Shown: positions 1-9,118 of the stretch, piece after piece
Layout of the letters: each line of letters opens with the position of its first letter
How positions within the stretch are numbered: the stretch's first letter is position 1
Source of the DNA: G965232465 sp965276005
Lineage (GTDB): Bacteria; Pseudomonadota; Alphaproteobacteria; JAQWUY01
Assembly: GCA_965276005.1 (NCBI GenBank)
Contig: OZ254962.1
Location: 2,480,001-2,544,000 of the forward strand
Length of the DNA stretch: 64,000 nucleotides
Direction: 5' to 3'
Notes under the pieces: model-generated
Told to the model about the DNA's origin: nothing
Database searches by the model: none
The model's input: only the letters and a program-made list of their open reading frames with translations
Program-made: the position numbers and the translations under genes

Positions 1-1416
1 GGCGAACAATACCGACATGCCAGCTATTCCTCAAAATGCGGACTGGCTAAGGCGTATTGTTTAACCGCTGTGTCAAACGGATCGAAATATGTTGATTATA
101 GTGGAGGACAAGGAAATAACGGTGGCACCTCAGGGTCGGCACCGGTTGTAACGGCGGGGTTGGCAGTAATAAAACAGAAATTTCCAAAAAGAGATCGCCG
201 CTGGGCAAGAAAACGCATGCTGGTAACCGCATCGCACACCACCGCCGATGGCAAAAAATTGCGAGACAAAGACGGTAACATCATCACCCCCGACGCAAAC
301 GGATACTCAGATATATTCGGCAGGGGCATTATGCGTCTGGACTTGGCACTCAAACCCGTAGGAAAGAGCTCTTTATCCGTATCAGGAGCAAGCTTAGGCA
401 AATCACAAAAGTACCTTGTACAAAACAGCATGGTAAAATCATCGCCCATATTTGGCGATGGCATCAAAAACGGATTGTCAACTATTACCGCCAAAAAATT
501 CGACAGCATGGGGGCAGACTTCGACTACAACATGGGCGATAAAGTCTACACAACAGCAAACGCCACCGTATCGACATTTTTTAACTTCGATGGCAAAAAT
601 GTATCCTATACCCCGACCGTTGCACCCATTGGCAACAGCAACCTAGCATTTGTCGATACAAAACCCCATCGCTTTAAAAACTTCACCTACACAGAACAAA
701 CCATGCCGTTTATGCCACAAGTGCAAAATCGCAAATCTGAGCCGTTGTACATGTCATACGCATACGGGGAAGACAAAGCCATAAACATAAGTATACCCAA
801 TCGCACAGATGGCAAACAAAGCGACTCCCTATCGTTACAGTTTGTATATGGCAAAATGTCCCCAAGCCGCACATATGGCACTGCACACAGTGTCGGACTG
901 CACACCGAACAAGGCACGGTTTTAGGCAGTACTTTTCAAGGGGCGTATGGCGGTATAGGTCGCACCAACACCGCTTATGTAACCCGCACCACCCACCGTC
1001 AATGGGGCGATTGGAATGTCCGTTACAATTCTGTATTCGGGGCAACCACCAGCAACGGTGTTGGCGGCCGTAGCATACAAAACATATCCGGGCTGCTGTC
1101 CAGCAGCTTTAGTATGATTGCCGAAAAACAATACAATACGGGACAACTAGGTTTTGCCCTGTATCAACCGTTACGGGTCGAGCAAGGCAGTATGGATGTG
1201 TCGTTCGTGTCTGATATTGACACCAACATGCAGCTATCATACGACACCAAAGCGGTAAACATCACCCCTAGTGGCAGACAGCTATCGTTTGAGGCGTACT
1301 ATGATTTTGCCGATAGTCCATTTACCATAAAAATCCACTCTAGCAAAGACAAACACCACATCAAAGGCAATGACGATACCACCGTGTTACTGCGGTATTT
1401 CAAGGCTTTTAAATAA
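1..1416 (+). CDS. Subtilisin-type autotransporter, C-terminal part (5' end outside window)
   Basis: The reading frame is open from base 1, so this is the last 471 residues of a longer protein; an internal GTG at 70 is not the real start. It begins with the paired-cysteine segment (KCGLAKAYCL) that precedes the catalytic serine motif GTSGSAP, with the Ser codon at 130-132. About 380 residues follow that look like an outer-membrane beta-barrel: alternating polar/aromatic stretches and an aromatic-rich C-terminus (LLRYFKAFK). By comparison with the two complete copies downstream it belongs with lipidated subtilase autotransporters such as NalP and SphB1, which process surface proteins. It is the most diverged of the three copies. 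The next gene starts 14 bp after its stop, so the two may be cotranscribed. Confidence 0.82.
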   Translation, partial: GEQYRHASYSSKCGLAKAYCLTAVSNGSKYVDYSGGQGNNGGTSGSAPVVTAGLAVIKQKFPKRDRRWARKRMLVTASHTTADGKKLRDKDGNIITPDANGYSDIFGRGIMRLDLALKPVGKSSLSVSGASLGKSQKYLVQNSMVKSSPIFGDGIKNGLSTITAKKFDSMGADFDYNMGDKVYTTANATVSTFFNFDGKNVSYTPTVAPIGNSNLAFVDTKPHRFKNFTYTEQTMPFMPQVQNRKSEPLYMSYAYGEDKAINISIPNRTDGKQSDSLSLQFVYGKMSPSRTYGTAHSVGLHTEQGTVLGSTFQGAYGGIGRTNTAYVTRTTHRQWGDWNVRYNSVFGATTSNGVGGRSIQNISGLLSSSFSMIAEKQYNTGQLGFALYQPLRVEQGSMDVSFVSDIDTNMQLSYDTKAVNITPSGRQLSFEAYYDFADSPFTIKIHSSKDKHHIKGNDDTTVLLRYFKAFK

Positions 1417-1429
1417 AGGAGATAGAACA

Positions 1430-4243
1430 ATGTTGAAAATATCAAGAATTATAACTATAAGCTTTATGGCTATATTGTTAGTCGCCTGTGCAGACGGTGG
1501 CGGTGGGGCATCGCCAACAACCAACAGCGAATCCAATGGAAATGGCGGCGGCAGCTCCAACGGGGGCGGAAACTCCGGCGATGGCAACACGGACGACGAC
1601 AATAACGGCGGCAACAATGGCGGCAACAACGGCGGCAATAATGGCGGCAATAATGGCGGCAATAACGGTGGCAACAACGGTGGTAATAACGGTGGCAACA
1701 ACGGTGGTAATAACGGTGGCAACAATGGCGGTAACAACGGTGGCAACAATGGCGGCGACGAAGATTCTGATAATGACGGCGATTCCGATAATGATGGCAA
1801 CGCTGGCGGCGGTAACCCTGATAGCGGTGTTGTTTGTGCTAGCGATGGGGAATCCCGTACTTATTACGCCCATCAAAAGGCATCGGGTGTCGACCTTATA
1901 TCTTCTTGTGATGGGGCGGGACAAAAGATTGCTATTCTAGAAGGCGGGGCGTTGAGAAACACCGAAACAGAATATAAAGACAGAATCGAACTGGGCATAA
2001 AAGTTAAGGGCGGTGATAACCCCGACAATAATAACCAACAGCTACCCACCCCCACTGAGCGCAACAGCCATGCAGATATGGTGGCAAATATTGCCATCGG
2101 CAATAAATATGGTGTCGCCCGCAAAGCAAAGGCTGTGTCATATGCTTGGGAATTTCCCAGCAGTGGTGCCGACCGTGACCACATGGATTTAGGCGGCGTC
2201 TACAGCGATGCAAAAAACCGTTCTGTGATCGCCATTAACAACAGCTGGAAAACTACTGTAAATGCACAGCGGTTAAAACAGATAGCAGGATACTCAGATG
2301 AACAGGTGCAAAAATTAGACTTTAACCGTAAACCCGATGGTAGTGGCAGACTTTATAGTCAAATTTATGCTCACAAACCGGATGGCAGTAGGTTGGATTG
2401 GAATCTAGTATCCGGTGTCAGTTGTTCGCTTTATAATAGATACATCGGATACTCGAAAGCTGGCAACAAAGTATCTGTGCAACTTGGTACGGCAGATGGT
2501 CTGCCTTACAAACAGATTACTACGGCAGAATTACAAAAACTTTACAATGTAAGATGTAAAGGCGGATACGCAGACGAAATTACCCGTGCCGTATACGAAG
2601 ATTATGTGGGGGCAGACTTCATCCAAAAAATCGAGGCGGACAAAGACAACAACCGGGACGCCCCCATATGGGTATGGGCAGCAGGTAATAGCAACGAGGA
2701 AAATGGCTCGATACAGGCAACCCTACCATCGGTGATAACCAAAGCAGAAGACTATTGGTTATCGGTGGTTAATATTGTATATAACAGCAGAGACACCAAC
2801 GCCCCATACAAAATGTCAGCGGATTCGGCACAGTGTGGACTAGCCCGTAGGTACTGTTTAGGTGCCGTATCCAACAGTGCTAAGTATAAAGCCTCCAATG
2901 GTCAGGAAGTAAGCAGTAGCGGCACTTCAGGGTCGGCACCAAATGTGACCGCTGGGCTGGCGGTAATAAAGCAGAAATTTTCATCGAAAGATAACCGCTG
3001 GGCAAGAAAACGCATGTTGGCAACTGCATCGCATACCACCGCCGATGGCAAAAAGCTGCGGGACGCAAGCGGTAAGATTGTAAACCCCAATAAAGACAAA
3101 GACGGTAATATTGTAGGCGAAAATGGCAAATACTCAGACGCATTCGGCAGAGGCATTATGCGTCTGGACTTGGCGGTCAAACCGCTAGGGCAGAGCTCCT
3201 TGTCCGTATCAGGGGCAAGCTTGGGCAAGGCACAAAAATACCTTGTAAAGAACAGCATGGTAAAATCGTCCCCCATATTTGGCGATGGCATTAAAAACGG
3301 GCTATCGACTATTAACACCCAAAAATTCGACAGCATGGGGGCAGAATTCGACTACAACATGGGCGACAAAGCCTATACGACAACAACCGCCACCGTATCG
3401 ACATTTTTCAACTTCGATGGCACAAATGTATCCTATACCCCCACCCTTGCAACCATTGGCAATAGTAACTTAGCGTTTGTCGATACAAAGCCGCACCGCT
3501 TTAAAAACTTCACCTACACAGAGCAAACCATGCCATTTATGCCACAGGTAAAAAATCCCAAATCTGAGCCGTTGTACATGTCATACGCATACGGGGAAGA
3601 TAAAGCCGTACACATAAGTATACCCGATCGCACGGACAACAAACAAAGCGAATTTATGTCGCTACAATTTGTATATGGCAAAATGTCCCCAAGCCGCACA
3701 TATGGCACCACGCACAGTGTCGGACTACACACCGAACAAGGCACGGTGTTAGGCAGTACTTTTCAAGGGGCATACGGCGGTATAGGTCGCACCAACACCG
3801 CTTATGTAACCCGCACCACCCATCGCCAATGGGGCGGTTGGAATGTCCGCTATAACTCTGTATTCGGGGCAACCACCAGCAACGGTGTCGGTGGTCGCAG
3901 TATACAAAACATATCCGGGCTCCTATCCAGCAGTTTTAGTATGATTGCCGAAAAGCAATACAGCACTGGACAATTAGGCTTTGCCCTGTACCAACCGTTA
4001 CGGGTCGAGCAGGGCAGTATGGATGTGTCGTTTGTCTCCCGTGTCTACAACAACACGCAAGTATCGTACGACACCAAAGCGGTAAACATCACCCCTAGTG
4101 GCAGGCAGGTATCGCTGGAGGCATACTATGATTTTGCCAACAGCCCATTTACGGTAAAAACCCACTTCAGCAAGGATAAACACCACATCGAGGGCAATGA
4201 CGACACCACGGTACTAGTAAGATATTTCAAACCCTTTAAATAG
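1430..4243 (+). CDS. Lipoprotein subtilisin-type autotransporter (NalP/SphB1-like), copy 2
   Basis: 937 residues. The ATG at 1430 is preferred over an in-frame upstream start because an AAAGGAG site lies just before it and a lipoprotein signal follows (lipobox LVAC, Cys20). Order: signal peptide 1-20; Gly/Asn/Asp stalk about 21-135 with 13 NNGG units; S8 peptidase domain about 140-560; beta-barrel-like domain about 570-937. The catalytic His is probably His214 (SHADMVA), the oxyanion Asn is Asn420 (AAGNSN) and the nucleophile is Ser500 (GTSGSAP). At the position of the catalytic Asp (NalP-type GIVDTG) there is Glu171 (IAILEGG). The CG-x5-CL cysteine pair seen in NalP is present. It probably acts at the cell surface as a protease or adhesin. 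The family is well supported; activity is uncertain because of the Glu. Confidence 0.85.
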   Translation: MLKISRIITISFMAILLVACADGGGGASPTTNSESNGNGGGSSNGGGNSGDGNTDDDNNGGNNGGNNGGNNGGNNGGNNGGNNGGNNGGNNGGNNGGNNGGNNGGNNGGDEDSDNDGDSDNDGNAGGGNPDSGVVCASDGESRTYYAHQKASGVDLISSCDGAGQKIAILEGGALRNTETEYKDRIELGIKVKGGDNPDNNNQQLPTPTERNSHADMVANIAIGNKYGVARKAKAVSYAWEFPSSGADRDHMDLGGVYSDAKNRSVIAINNSWKTTVNAQRLKQIAGYSDEQVQKLDFNRKPDGSGRLYSQIYAHKPDGSRLDWNLVSGVSCSLYNRYIGYSKAGNKVSVQLGTADGLPYKQITTAELQKLYNVRCKGGYADEITRAVYEDYVGADFIQKIEADKDNNRDAPIWVWAAGNSNEENGSIQATLPSVITKAEDYWLSVVNIVYNSRDTNAPYKMSADSAQCGLARRYCLGAVSNSAKYKASNGQEVSSSGTSGSAPNVTAGLAVIKQKFSSKDNRWARKRMLATASHTTADGKKLRDASGKIVNPNKDKDGNIVGENGKYSDAFGRGIMRLDLAVKPLGQSSLSVSGASLGKAQKYLVKNSMVKSSPIFGDGIKNGLSTINTQKFDSMGAEFDYNMGDKAYTTTTATVSTFFNFDGTNVSYTPTLATIGNSNLAFVDTKPHRFKNFTYTEQTMPFMPQVKNPKSEPLYMSYAYGEDKAVHISIPDRTDNKQSEFMSLQFVYGKMSPSRTYGTTHSVGLHTEQGTVLGSTFQGAYGGIGRTNTAYVTRTTHRQWGGWNVRYNSVFGATTSNGVGGRSIQNISGLLSSSFSMIAEKQYSTGQLGFALYQPLRVEQGSMDVSFVSRVYNNTQVSYDTKAVNITPSGRQVSLEAYYDFANSPFTVKTHFSKDKHHIEGNDDTTVLVRYFKPFK
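1601..1756 (+). repeat. 12-bp minisatellite, 13 units (NNGG codon repeat)
   Basis: Thirteen consecutive 12-bp units of the form AAYAAYGGYGGY encode 13 NNGG tetrapeptides in the stalk just after the lipid anchor of the copy 2 autotransporter. Unit length is a multiple of three, so gain or loss of units changes stalk length without shifting frame. The downstream paralogue has only five units. Confidence 0.95.
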
Positions 4244-4274
4244 GGCATACATCATGTATCGTACAAAAATACAC

Positions 4275-4303
4275 TTGCTATTAGACATACAGCTGTGTAT
4301 AAT
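4275..4303 (+). promoter_or_regulatory. Sigma70-type promoter for the copy 3 autotransporter
   Basis: TTGCTA at 4275-4280 and TATAAT at 4298-4303 are separated by 17 bp, in the 135-bp gap between copies 2 and 3. The -10 matches consensus fully and the -35 matches four of six. It implies a leader of about 70 nt before the ATG at 4379 and independent transcription of copy 3. Confidence 0.6.
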
Positions 4304-4378
4304 ATGGGTTCGGTACAACTTGTACCATCGACATATATGTTTATGCGGTTGTACTCGAATAATTAGGAACATGTAACA

Positions 4379-7000
4379 ATGCCAACAGCTGTTTTATCAA
4401 AAATTATTGGTGCAGGTTTCATTGCCATATTACTAGTCGCCTGCGGGGGCGGGGGCGGTGATAGTACACCAACCGATCAGGGTTCCCAACAACCGGGGGG
4501 CGGCGATAATAATGGTGGCAACAATGGCGGTAATAACGGTGGCAATAATGGCGGCAACAATGGCGGCGATTCTAACGATGATGATGTGGTGTGTAAAGAC
4601 GATGGGGTATCCCGTACTTATTATCCCCATCAAAAAGCATCGGGTGTCGACCTTATATCTTCTTGTGATGGGGCGGGACAAAAGATTGCTATTCTAGAAG
4701 GCGGGGCGTTGAGAAACACTGAAACAGAATATAAAGACAGAATCGAACTGGGCATAAAAGTTAAGGGCGGTGATAACCCCAACAATAATAACCAACAGCT
4801 ACCCACCCCCACTGAGCGCAACAGCCATGCAGATATGGTGGCAAATATTGCCATTGGTAATAAGTATGGTGTCGCCCGCAAAGCAAAGGCTGTGTCATAC
4901 GCTTGGAAATTTCCCAGCAGTGGTGCCGACCGTGACCACATGGATTTAGGCGGCGTCTACAGCGATGCAAAAAACCGTTCTGTGATCGCCATTAACAACA
5001 GCTGGAAAACTACTGTAAATGCACAGCGGTTAAAACAGATAGCAGGATACTCAGATGAACAGGTGCAAAAATTAGACTTTAACCGTAAACCCGATGGCAG
5101 TGGCAGACTTTATAGTCAAATTTATGCTCACAAACCGGATGGCAGTAATTTGGATTGGAATCTAGTATTAGGTGTCAATTGTTCGCTTTATAATAAATAC
5201 ATCGGATACTCGAAAGCCGGCAACAAAGTATCTGTGCAACTTGGTACGGCAGATGGTCTGCCTTACAAACAGATTACTACGGCAGAATTACAAAAACTTT
5301 ACAATGTAAGATGTAAAGGCGGATACGCAGACGAAATTACCCGTGCCGTATACAAAGATTATGTGGGGGCAGACTTCATCCAAAAAATCGAGGCGGACAA
5401 AGACAACAACCGGGACGCCCCCATATGGGTATGGGCAGCAGGTAATAGCAACGAGGAAAATGGCTCGATACAGGCAACCCTACCATCGGTGATAACCAAA
5501 GCAGAAGACTATTGGTTATCGGTGGTTAATATTATATATAACAGCAGAGACACCAACGCCCCATACAAAATGTCAGCGGATTCGGCACAGTGTGGACTAG
5601 CCCGTAGGTACTGTCTAGGTGCCGTATCCAACGGTGCTAAGTATAAAGCCTCCAATGGTCAGGAAGTAAGCAGTAGTGGTACCTCAGGGTCGGCACCAAA
5701 TGTAACCGCTGGGCTGGCGGTAATAAAGCAGAAATTTTCATCGAAAGATAACCGCTGGGCAAGAAAACGCATGTTGGCAACCGCATCGCATACCACCGCC
5801 GATGGCAAAAAGCTGCGGGACGCAAGCGGTAAGATTGTAAACCCCAATAAAGACAAAGACGGTAATATTGTAGGCGACAATGGCAAATACTCAGACGCAT
5901 TCGGCAGGGGCATTATGCGTCTGGACTTGGCGGTCAAACCGCTAGGGCAGAGCTCCTTGTCCGTATCAGGGGCAAGCTTGGGCAAGGCACAAAAATACCT
6001 TGTAAAGAACAGCATGGTAAAATCGTCCCCCATATTTGGCGATGGCATTAAAAACGGGCTATCGACTATTAACACCCAAAAATTCGACAGCATGGGGGCA
6101 GAATTCGACTACAACATGGGCGACAAAGCCTATACGACAACAACCGCCACCATATCGACATTTTTTAACTTCGATGGCACAAATGTATCCTATACCCCCA
6201 CCCTTGCACCCATTGGCAACAGCAACCTAGCGTTTGTCGATACAAAACCGCACCGCTTTAAAAATTTTACCTACACAGAACAAACGATGCCATTTATGCC
6301 ACAGGTAAAAAATCCCAAATCTGAGCCGTTGTACATGTCATACGCATACGGGGAAGATAAAGCCGTACACCTAAGTATACCCGATCGCACGGACAACAAA
6401 CAAAGCGAATTTATGTCGTTACAATTTGTATATGGCAAAATGTCCCCAAGTCGCACATATGGCACCACGCACAGTGTCGGATTGCATACGGAACAAGGCA
6501 CAGTGTTAGGCAGCACCTTTCAAGGGGCATATGGCGGTATAGGTCGCACCAACACCGCTTATGTAACCCGCACCACCCACCGTCAATGGGGCGATTGGAA
6601 TGTCCGTTATAACTCTGTATTCGGGGCAACCACCAGCAACGGTGTAGGCGGTCGCAGTATACAAAACATATCCGGGCTATTGTCCAGCAGTTTTAGTATG
6701 ATTGCCGAAAAACAATACAATACCGGACAATTAGGCTTTGCCCTGTACCAACCGTTACGGGTCGAACAGGGCAGTATGGATGTGTCGTTTGTCTCCCGTG
6801 TCTACAACAACACGCAAGTATCGTACGACACCAAAGCGGTAAACATCACCCCTAGTGGCAGGCAGGTATCGCTCGAGGCATACTATGATTTTGCCGATAG
6901 CCCGTTTACGGTAAAAACCCACTTTAGCAAGGACAAACACCATATCAAAGGCAACGACGATACCACCATATTGGTAAGATATTTTAAACCGTTGCCGTAA
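4379..7000 (+). CDS. Lipoprotein subtilisin-type autotransporter (NalP/SphB1-like), copy 3
   Basis: 873 residues with the same architecture as its upstream neighbour. A lipoprotein signal has lipobox LVAC at Cys22, followed by a short stalk with five NNGG units, the S8 domain and a C-terminal beta-barrel-like domain. Glu107 (ILEGG) replaces the usual catalytic Asp; His150 (SHADM) and Ser436 (GTSGSAP) are conserved. From the YYPHQKASGVDLIS segment onward it is almost identical to copy 2 at DNA level, with only scattered changes. The stalk, the signal peptide and the very end (RYFKPLP against RYFKPFK) differ. This pattern suggests recent duplication with continuing gene conversion. It has its own promoter. 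Surface protease or adhesin is the best guess. Confidence 0.85.
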   Translation: MPTAVLSKIIGAGFIAILLVACGGGGGDSTPTDQGSQQPGGGDNNGGNNGGNNGGNNGGNNGGDSNDDDVVCKDDGVSRTYYPHQKASGVDLISSCDGAGQKIAILEGGALRNTETEYKDRIELGIKVKGGDNPNNNNQQLPTPTERNSHADMVANIAIGNKYGVARKAKAVSYAWKFPSSGADRDHMDLGGVYSDAKNRSVIAINNSWKTTVNAQRLKQIAGYSDEQVQKLDFNRKPDGSGRLYSQIYAHKPDGSNLDWNLVLGVNCSLYNKYIGYSKAGNKVSVQLGTADGLPYKQITTAELQKLYNVRCKGGYADEITRAVYKDYVGADFIQKIEADKDNNRDAPIWVWAAGNSNEENGSIQATLPSVITKAEDYWLSVVNIIYNSRDTNAPYKMSADSAQCGLARRYCLGAVSNGAKYKASNGQEVSSSGTSGSAPNVTAGLAVIKQKFSSKDNRWARKRMLATASHTTADGKKLRDASGKIVNPNKDKDGNIVGDNGKYSDAFGRGIMRLDLAVKPLGQSSLSVSGASLGKAQKYLVKNSMVKSSPIFGDGIKNGLSTINTQKFDSMGAEFDYNMGDKAYTTTTATISTFFNFDGTNVSYTPTLAPIGNSNLAFVDTKPHRFKNFTYTEQTMPFMPQVKNPKSEPLYMSYAYGEDKAVHLSIPDRTDNKQSEFMSLQFVYGKMSPSRTYGTTHSVGLHTEQGTVLGSTFQGAYGGIGRTNTAYVTRTTHRQWGDWNVRYNSVFGATTSNGVGGRSIQNISGLLSSSFSMIAEKQYNTGQLGFALYQPLRVEQGSMDVSFVSRVYNNTQVSYDTKAVNITPSGRQVSLEAYYDFADSPFTVKTHFSKDKHHIKGNDDTTILVRYFKPLP
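4508..4567 (+). repeat. 12-bp minisatellite, 5 units (NNGG codon repeat)
   Basis: Five 12-bp units encoding NNGG, in the same place and of the same consensus as the 13-unit array in the preceding paralogue. The difference in copy number accounts for much of the length difference between the two proteins. Confidence 0.93.
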
Positions 7001-7090
7001 AAAGAAAAAATTTTCTAACAAATGTGCACAAGGTGATCACAGGTGTTGTTATCTTGTGGAGCGGGCATCAAAACCCAACGGTCATATTTT

Positions 7091-8008
7091 TTATCGCATG
7101 TTGTATAATCGCAAAGCATTATTGGCAAACATGTTGTCTTTTTCTGAGCGGCTAAAATCGGCGGTTATCGATAGGAACGCTTGCCAAATGTCGTTTATGG
7201 GGCTGAATTGTTTATCGGTGGGGGCGTTCGAAGCAAAGCATACTCGATCTGTGCCGAATATGTCGATGGCTTGTAGGACATATGGACGGATGCTGTGTTC
7301 AGTCCAGTTGCCAATGGTATTGCCCAGTCCAGATATTTTTATGGCGGTGTTATCGCAGGCGGCGATTTTGCGTAACCCCTCCGCCCAAAAGGCTTTGCCT
7401 TGTTCTGTGTGGTCGTGCGGCATGCCCGTGTGTTCTAATATGATGAGAATATCCGGATTATTGTGGGCGATTTGTGCCAAGCCGGCAAAGTGATTGGAAA
7501 AGCACATGGGGTCAAACGACAACCCGTATTTTTTTAACAACCCTATGTTTTTAACCCATGTGGGGTTTTGCATATAGTCTTGACTTGCCCAACACAACGC
7601 AGGCGTATCCGCTAGGTAATTCATCATCTGTCGGATACCCCGGATATTTTTATATTGGCAGTGCTGTTCTAAAATACGGTCGACTGCATCGCTGGAAAAG
7701 TCGGCAAAACCAACAATGGCTAGGGGGTTGCCACCGATTTTATCATTGTCTACCAGATGTTGTAGCCACTTGCTTTCCCCTACGGGGTCAGACGGATCCC
7801 ACTCGGCTTGTATATGCACAAAGCCTTGTACGGCGTACCCATCCATGTCCTGCATATACTGGTTGTACAAATAAGTATGGGCGATACTGTCGACGCCAGA
7901 CAGCCCACCTTGTTCGGGTTTTGCGTCCATCAGCCACGGATAATAATTGTTTTCTAAATCCCACCAATGAATATGAGCATCGATAATTTTTTGTCTGTTT
8001 GCTGTCAT
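7091..8008 (-). CDS. Amidohydrolase 2 family protein, probable sugar lactonase
   Basis: 305 residues of the metal-dependent TIM-barrel hydrolase family that includes L-fuconolactonase and L-rhamnonolactonase-like enzymes (COG3618). The N-terminal metal-binding segment DAHIHWWDLENNYYPWL is characteristic, and LILEHTGMPHD and CFASNAPTD resemble later barrel-strand motifs. The ATG at 8008 follows a GAGGAAA ribosome site. It is the last gene of a sugar ABC transporter operon, which fits hydrolysis of a sugar lactone made after uptake. The exact substrate cannot be read from the sequence. Three tandem repeats that carry the upstream permease's 3' end lie just ahead of its start. Confidence 0.8.
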   Translation of the reverse strand: MTANRQKIIDAHIHWWDLENNYYPWLMDAKPEQGGLSGVDSIAHTYLYNQYMQDMDGYAVQGFVHIQAEWDPSDPVGESKWLQHLVDNDKIGGNPLAIVGFADFSSDAVDRILEQHCQYKNIRGIRQMMNYLADTPALCWASQDYMQNPTWVKNIGLLKKYGLSFDPMCFSNHFAGLAQIAHNNPDILIILEHTGMPHDHTEQGKAFWAEGLRKIAACDNTAIKISGLGNTIGNWTEHSIRPYVLQAIDIFGTDRVCFASNAPTDKQFSPINDIWQAFLSITADFSRSEKDNMFANNALRLYNMR

Positions 8009-8018
8009 GATTCTTTTC

Positions 8019-8220
8019 CTCGTTTATGTTTGTCGTCAGATAAAAGCCCGTACATGCGGTTGTCGTCCACAAATAGCAACCACCAACACACTTTCTCCCT
8101 CGTTTATGTTTGTCGTCCACAAATAGCAACCACCAACACACTTTCTCCCTCGTTTATGTTTGTTGTCAGATAAAAGTCCGTATATGCGGCTGTCGTCCAT
8201 AAGTGGCAACCACCAATACA
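8019..8220. repeat. Three imperfect tandem repeats spanning a permease 3' end and the next gene's leader
   Basis: Unit A (8019-8098, 80 bp) and unit C (8149-8220) have the same layout; unit B (8099-8148, 50 bp) is an exact copy of A lacking an internal 30-bp block. That block is bounded by TGTCGTC direct repeats, so B looks like A after slippage between them. Unit C overlaps the last codons of the permease ending at 8166, and unit A still encodes a related C-terminal peptide (GRQPHVRAFI). The array therefore arose by duplication of the permease 3' end with its intergenic spacer. Confidence 0.9.
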
Positions 8221-9116
8221 ATCATCGCCCCTAATGCGGATTGTACCACAGATTGGTCGAAACCAAAACCGATAAGTACGGTATTTAATTGAATCAGCGA
8301 TAATGCCCCGGCGACGGTGCCTAGTATACTGCCCTTGCCCCCGGATAAAGCGGTGCCGCCAATCACCGCCGCCGCTACGGTTTGAAACAAATAGGGTCGC
8401 CCTACATCGGCAAACGCCGCTCCAGAAAAGCCCAACAACAATACGCCGGTTATCGCCGATACCACTGCCGAAAACGCAAAGCAAAACACCCAAATACGCA
8501 CAGGTCGTATACATACGAACGGGGCGGCGGTGGGGTTTGCCCCCAACGCATACACCTGTCGCCCCAACGGGGTACAGCGTTCAAATACTGCCAGCCCTAT
8601 GACCAGTACTATGACAAACGGTATTAACCACGGTATGGGTACTATGCCAATCGATGCCCCAATCGATACAAATTCGCTGATATAAGCAGGGGCGGATCCG
8701 GTCGGGTACCCCTTCGTCCACAACAATACCCCGCCCAGTAAAGCCGTCCCCGTCCCCAAAGTTACAATTAGCGGATGAATCTGTAATATGGCAGAAATTC
8801 CCCCGTTAAACATACCAAACACCACAGCTATACCCATAACAAGCAAAAACGACACGGCAAATGGCACGCCGATATGTCCCAGCTGTGCCACCGCTACATT
8901 GGCAAAACCGACCATAAACGGTATCGACAAATCGATGCCGCCAATTAACATGGTCATATTTTGCCCCGCAGATGCGATAATCAAAAACGCTGTTAATACC
9001 AGTATCGCCCGTATGGAAAAGGCACTGGTATATCCATCGATACTGAAAGCACCGATGGCAAAAATCACAAACACCATAATATATGCGGGCGGCATATGTT
9101 TTAAAAATCGTATCAT
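8166..9116 (-). CDS. Sugar ABC transporter permease, RbsC type (second)
   Basis: 316 residues, hydrophobic throughout with about eight to ten membrane segments. It belongs to the BPD_transp_2 family of ribose/xylose/galactose importers. The conserved GGIDLSI segment (residues about 59-65) and the late GGTALSGGKGSILGT motif that contacts the ATPase are present. The start is 2 bp after the stop of the preceding permease, so they are translationally linked. The C-terminus (VLVVATYGRQPHIRTFI) runs into a tandem repeat and may not be the ancestral end. It probably forms a heterodimeric channel with its neighbour. Confidence 0.88.
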   Translation of the reverse strand: MIRFLKHMPPAYIMVFVIFAIGAFSIDGYTSAFSIRAILVLTAFLIIASAGQNMTMLIGGIDLSIPFMVGFANVAVAQLGHIGVPFAVSFLLVMGIAVVFGMFNGGISAILQIHPLIVTLGTGTALLGGVLLWTKGYPTGSAPAYISEFVSIGASIGIVPIPWLIPFVIVLVIGLAVFERCTPLGRQVYALGANPTAAPFVCIRPVRIWVFCFAFSAVVSAITGVLLLGFSGAAFADVGRPYLFQTVAAAVIGGTALSGGKGSILGTVAGALSLIQLNTVLIGFGFDQSVVQSALGAMIVLVVATYGRQPHIRTFI

Positions 9117-9118
9117 AG

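Noticed and set aside
1370..1429. Upstream start for the copy 2 autotransporter
   Set aside because: It would overlap the preceding gene and precede the lipoprotein signal; the ATG at 1430 has a proper ribosome site.
1387..1800. Minus-strand frame of repeated LLPP units
   Set aside because: It is the antisense reading of the NNGG minisatellite; no ribosome site or family.
7056..7493. 145-codon plus-strand frame
   Set aside because: Lies wholly antisense inside the amidohydrolase gene, with non-protein-like composition.
8019..8220. Possible CRISPR array
   Set aside because: Only three units of unequal length without unique spacers; unit content equals the neighbouring gene end.
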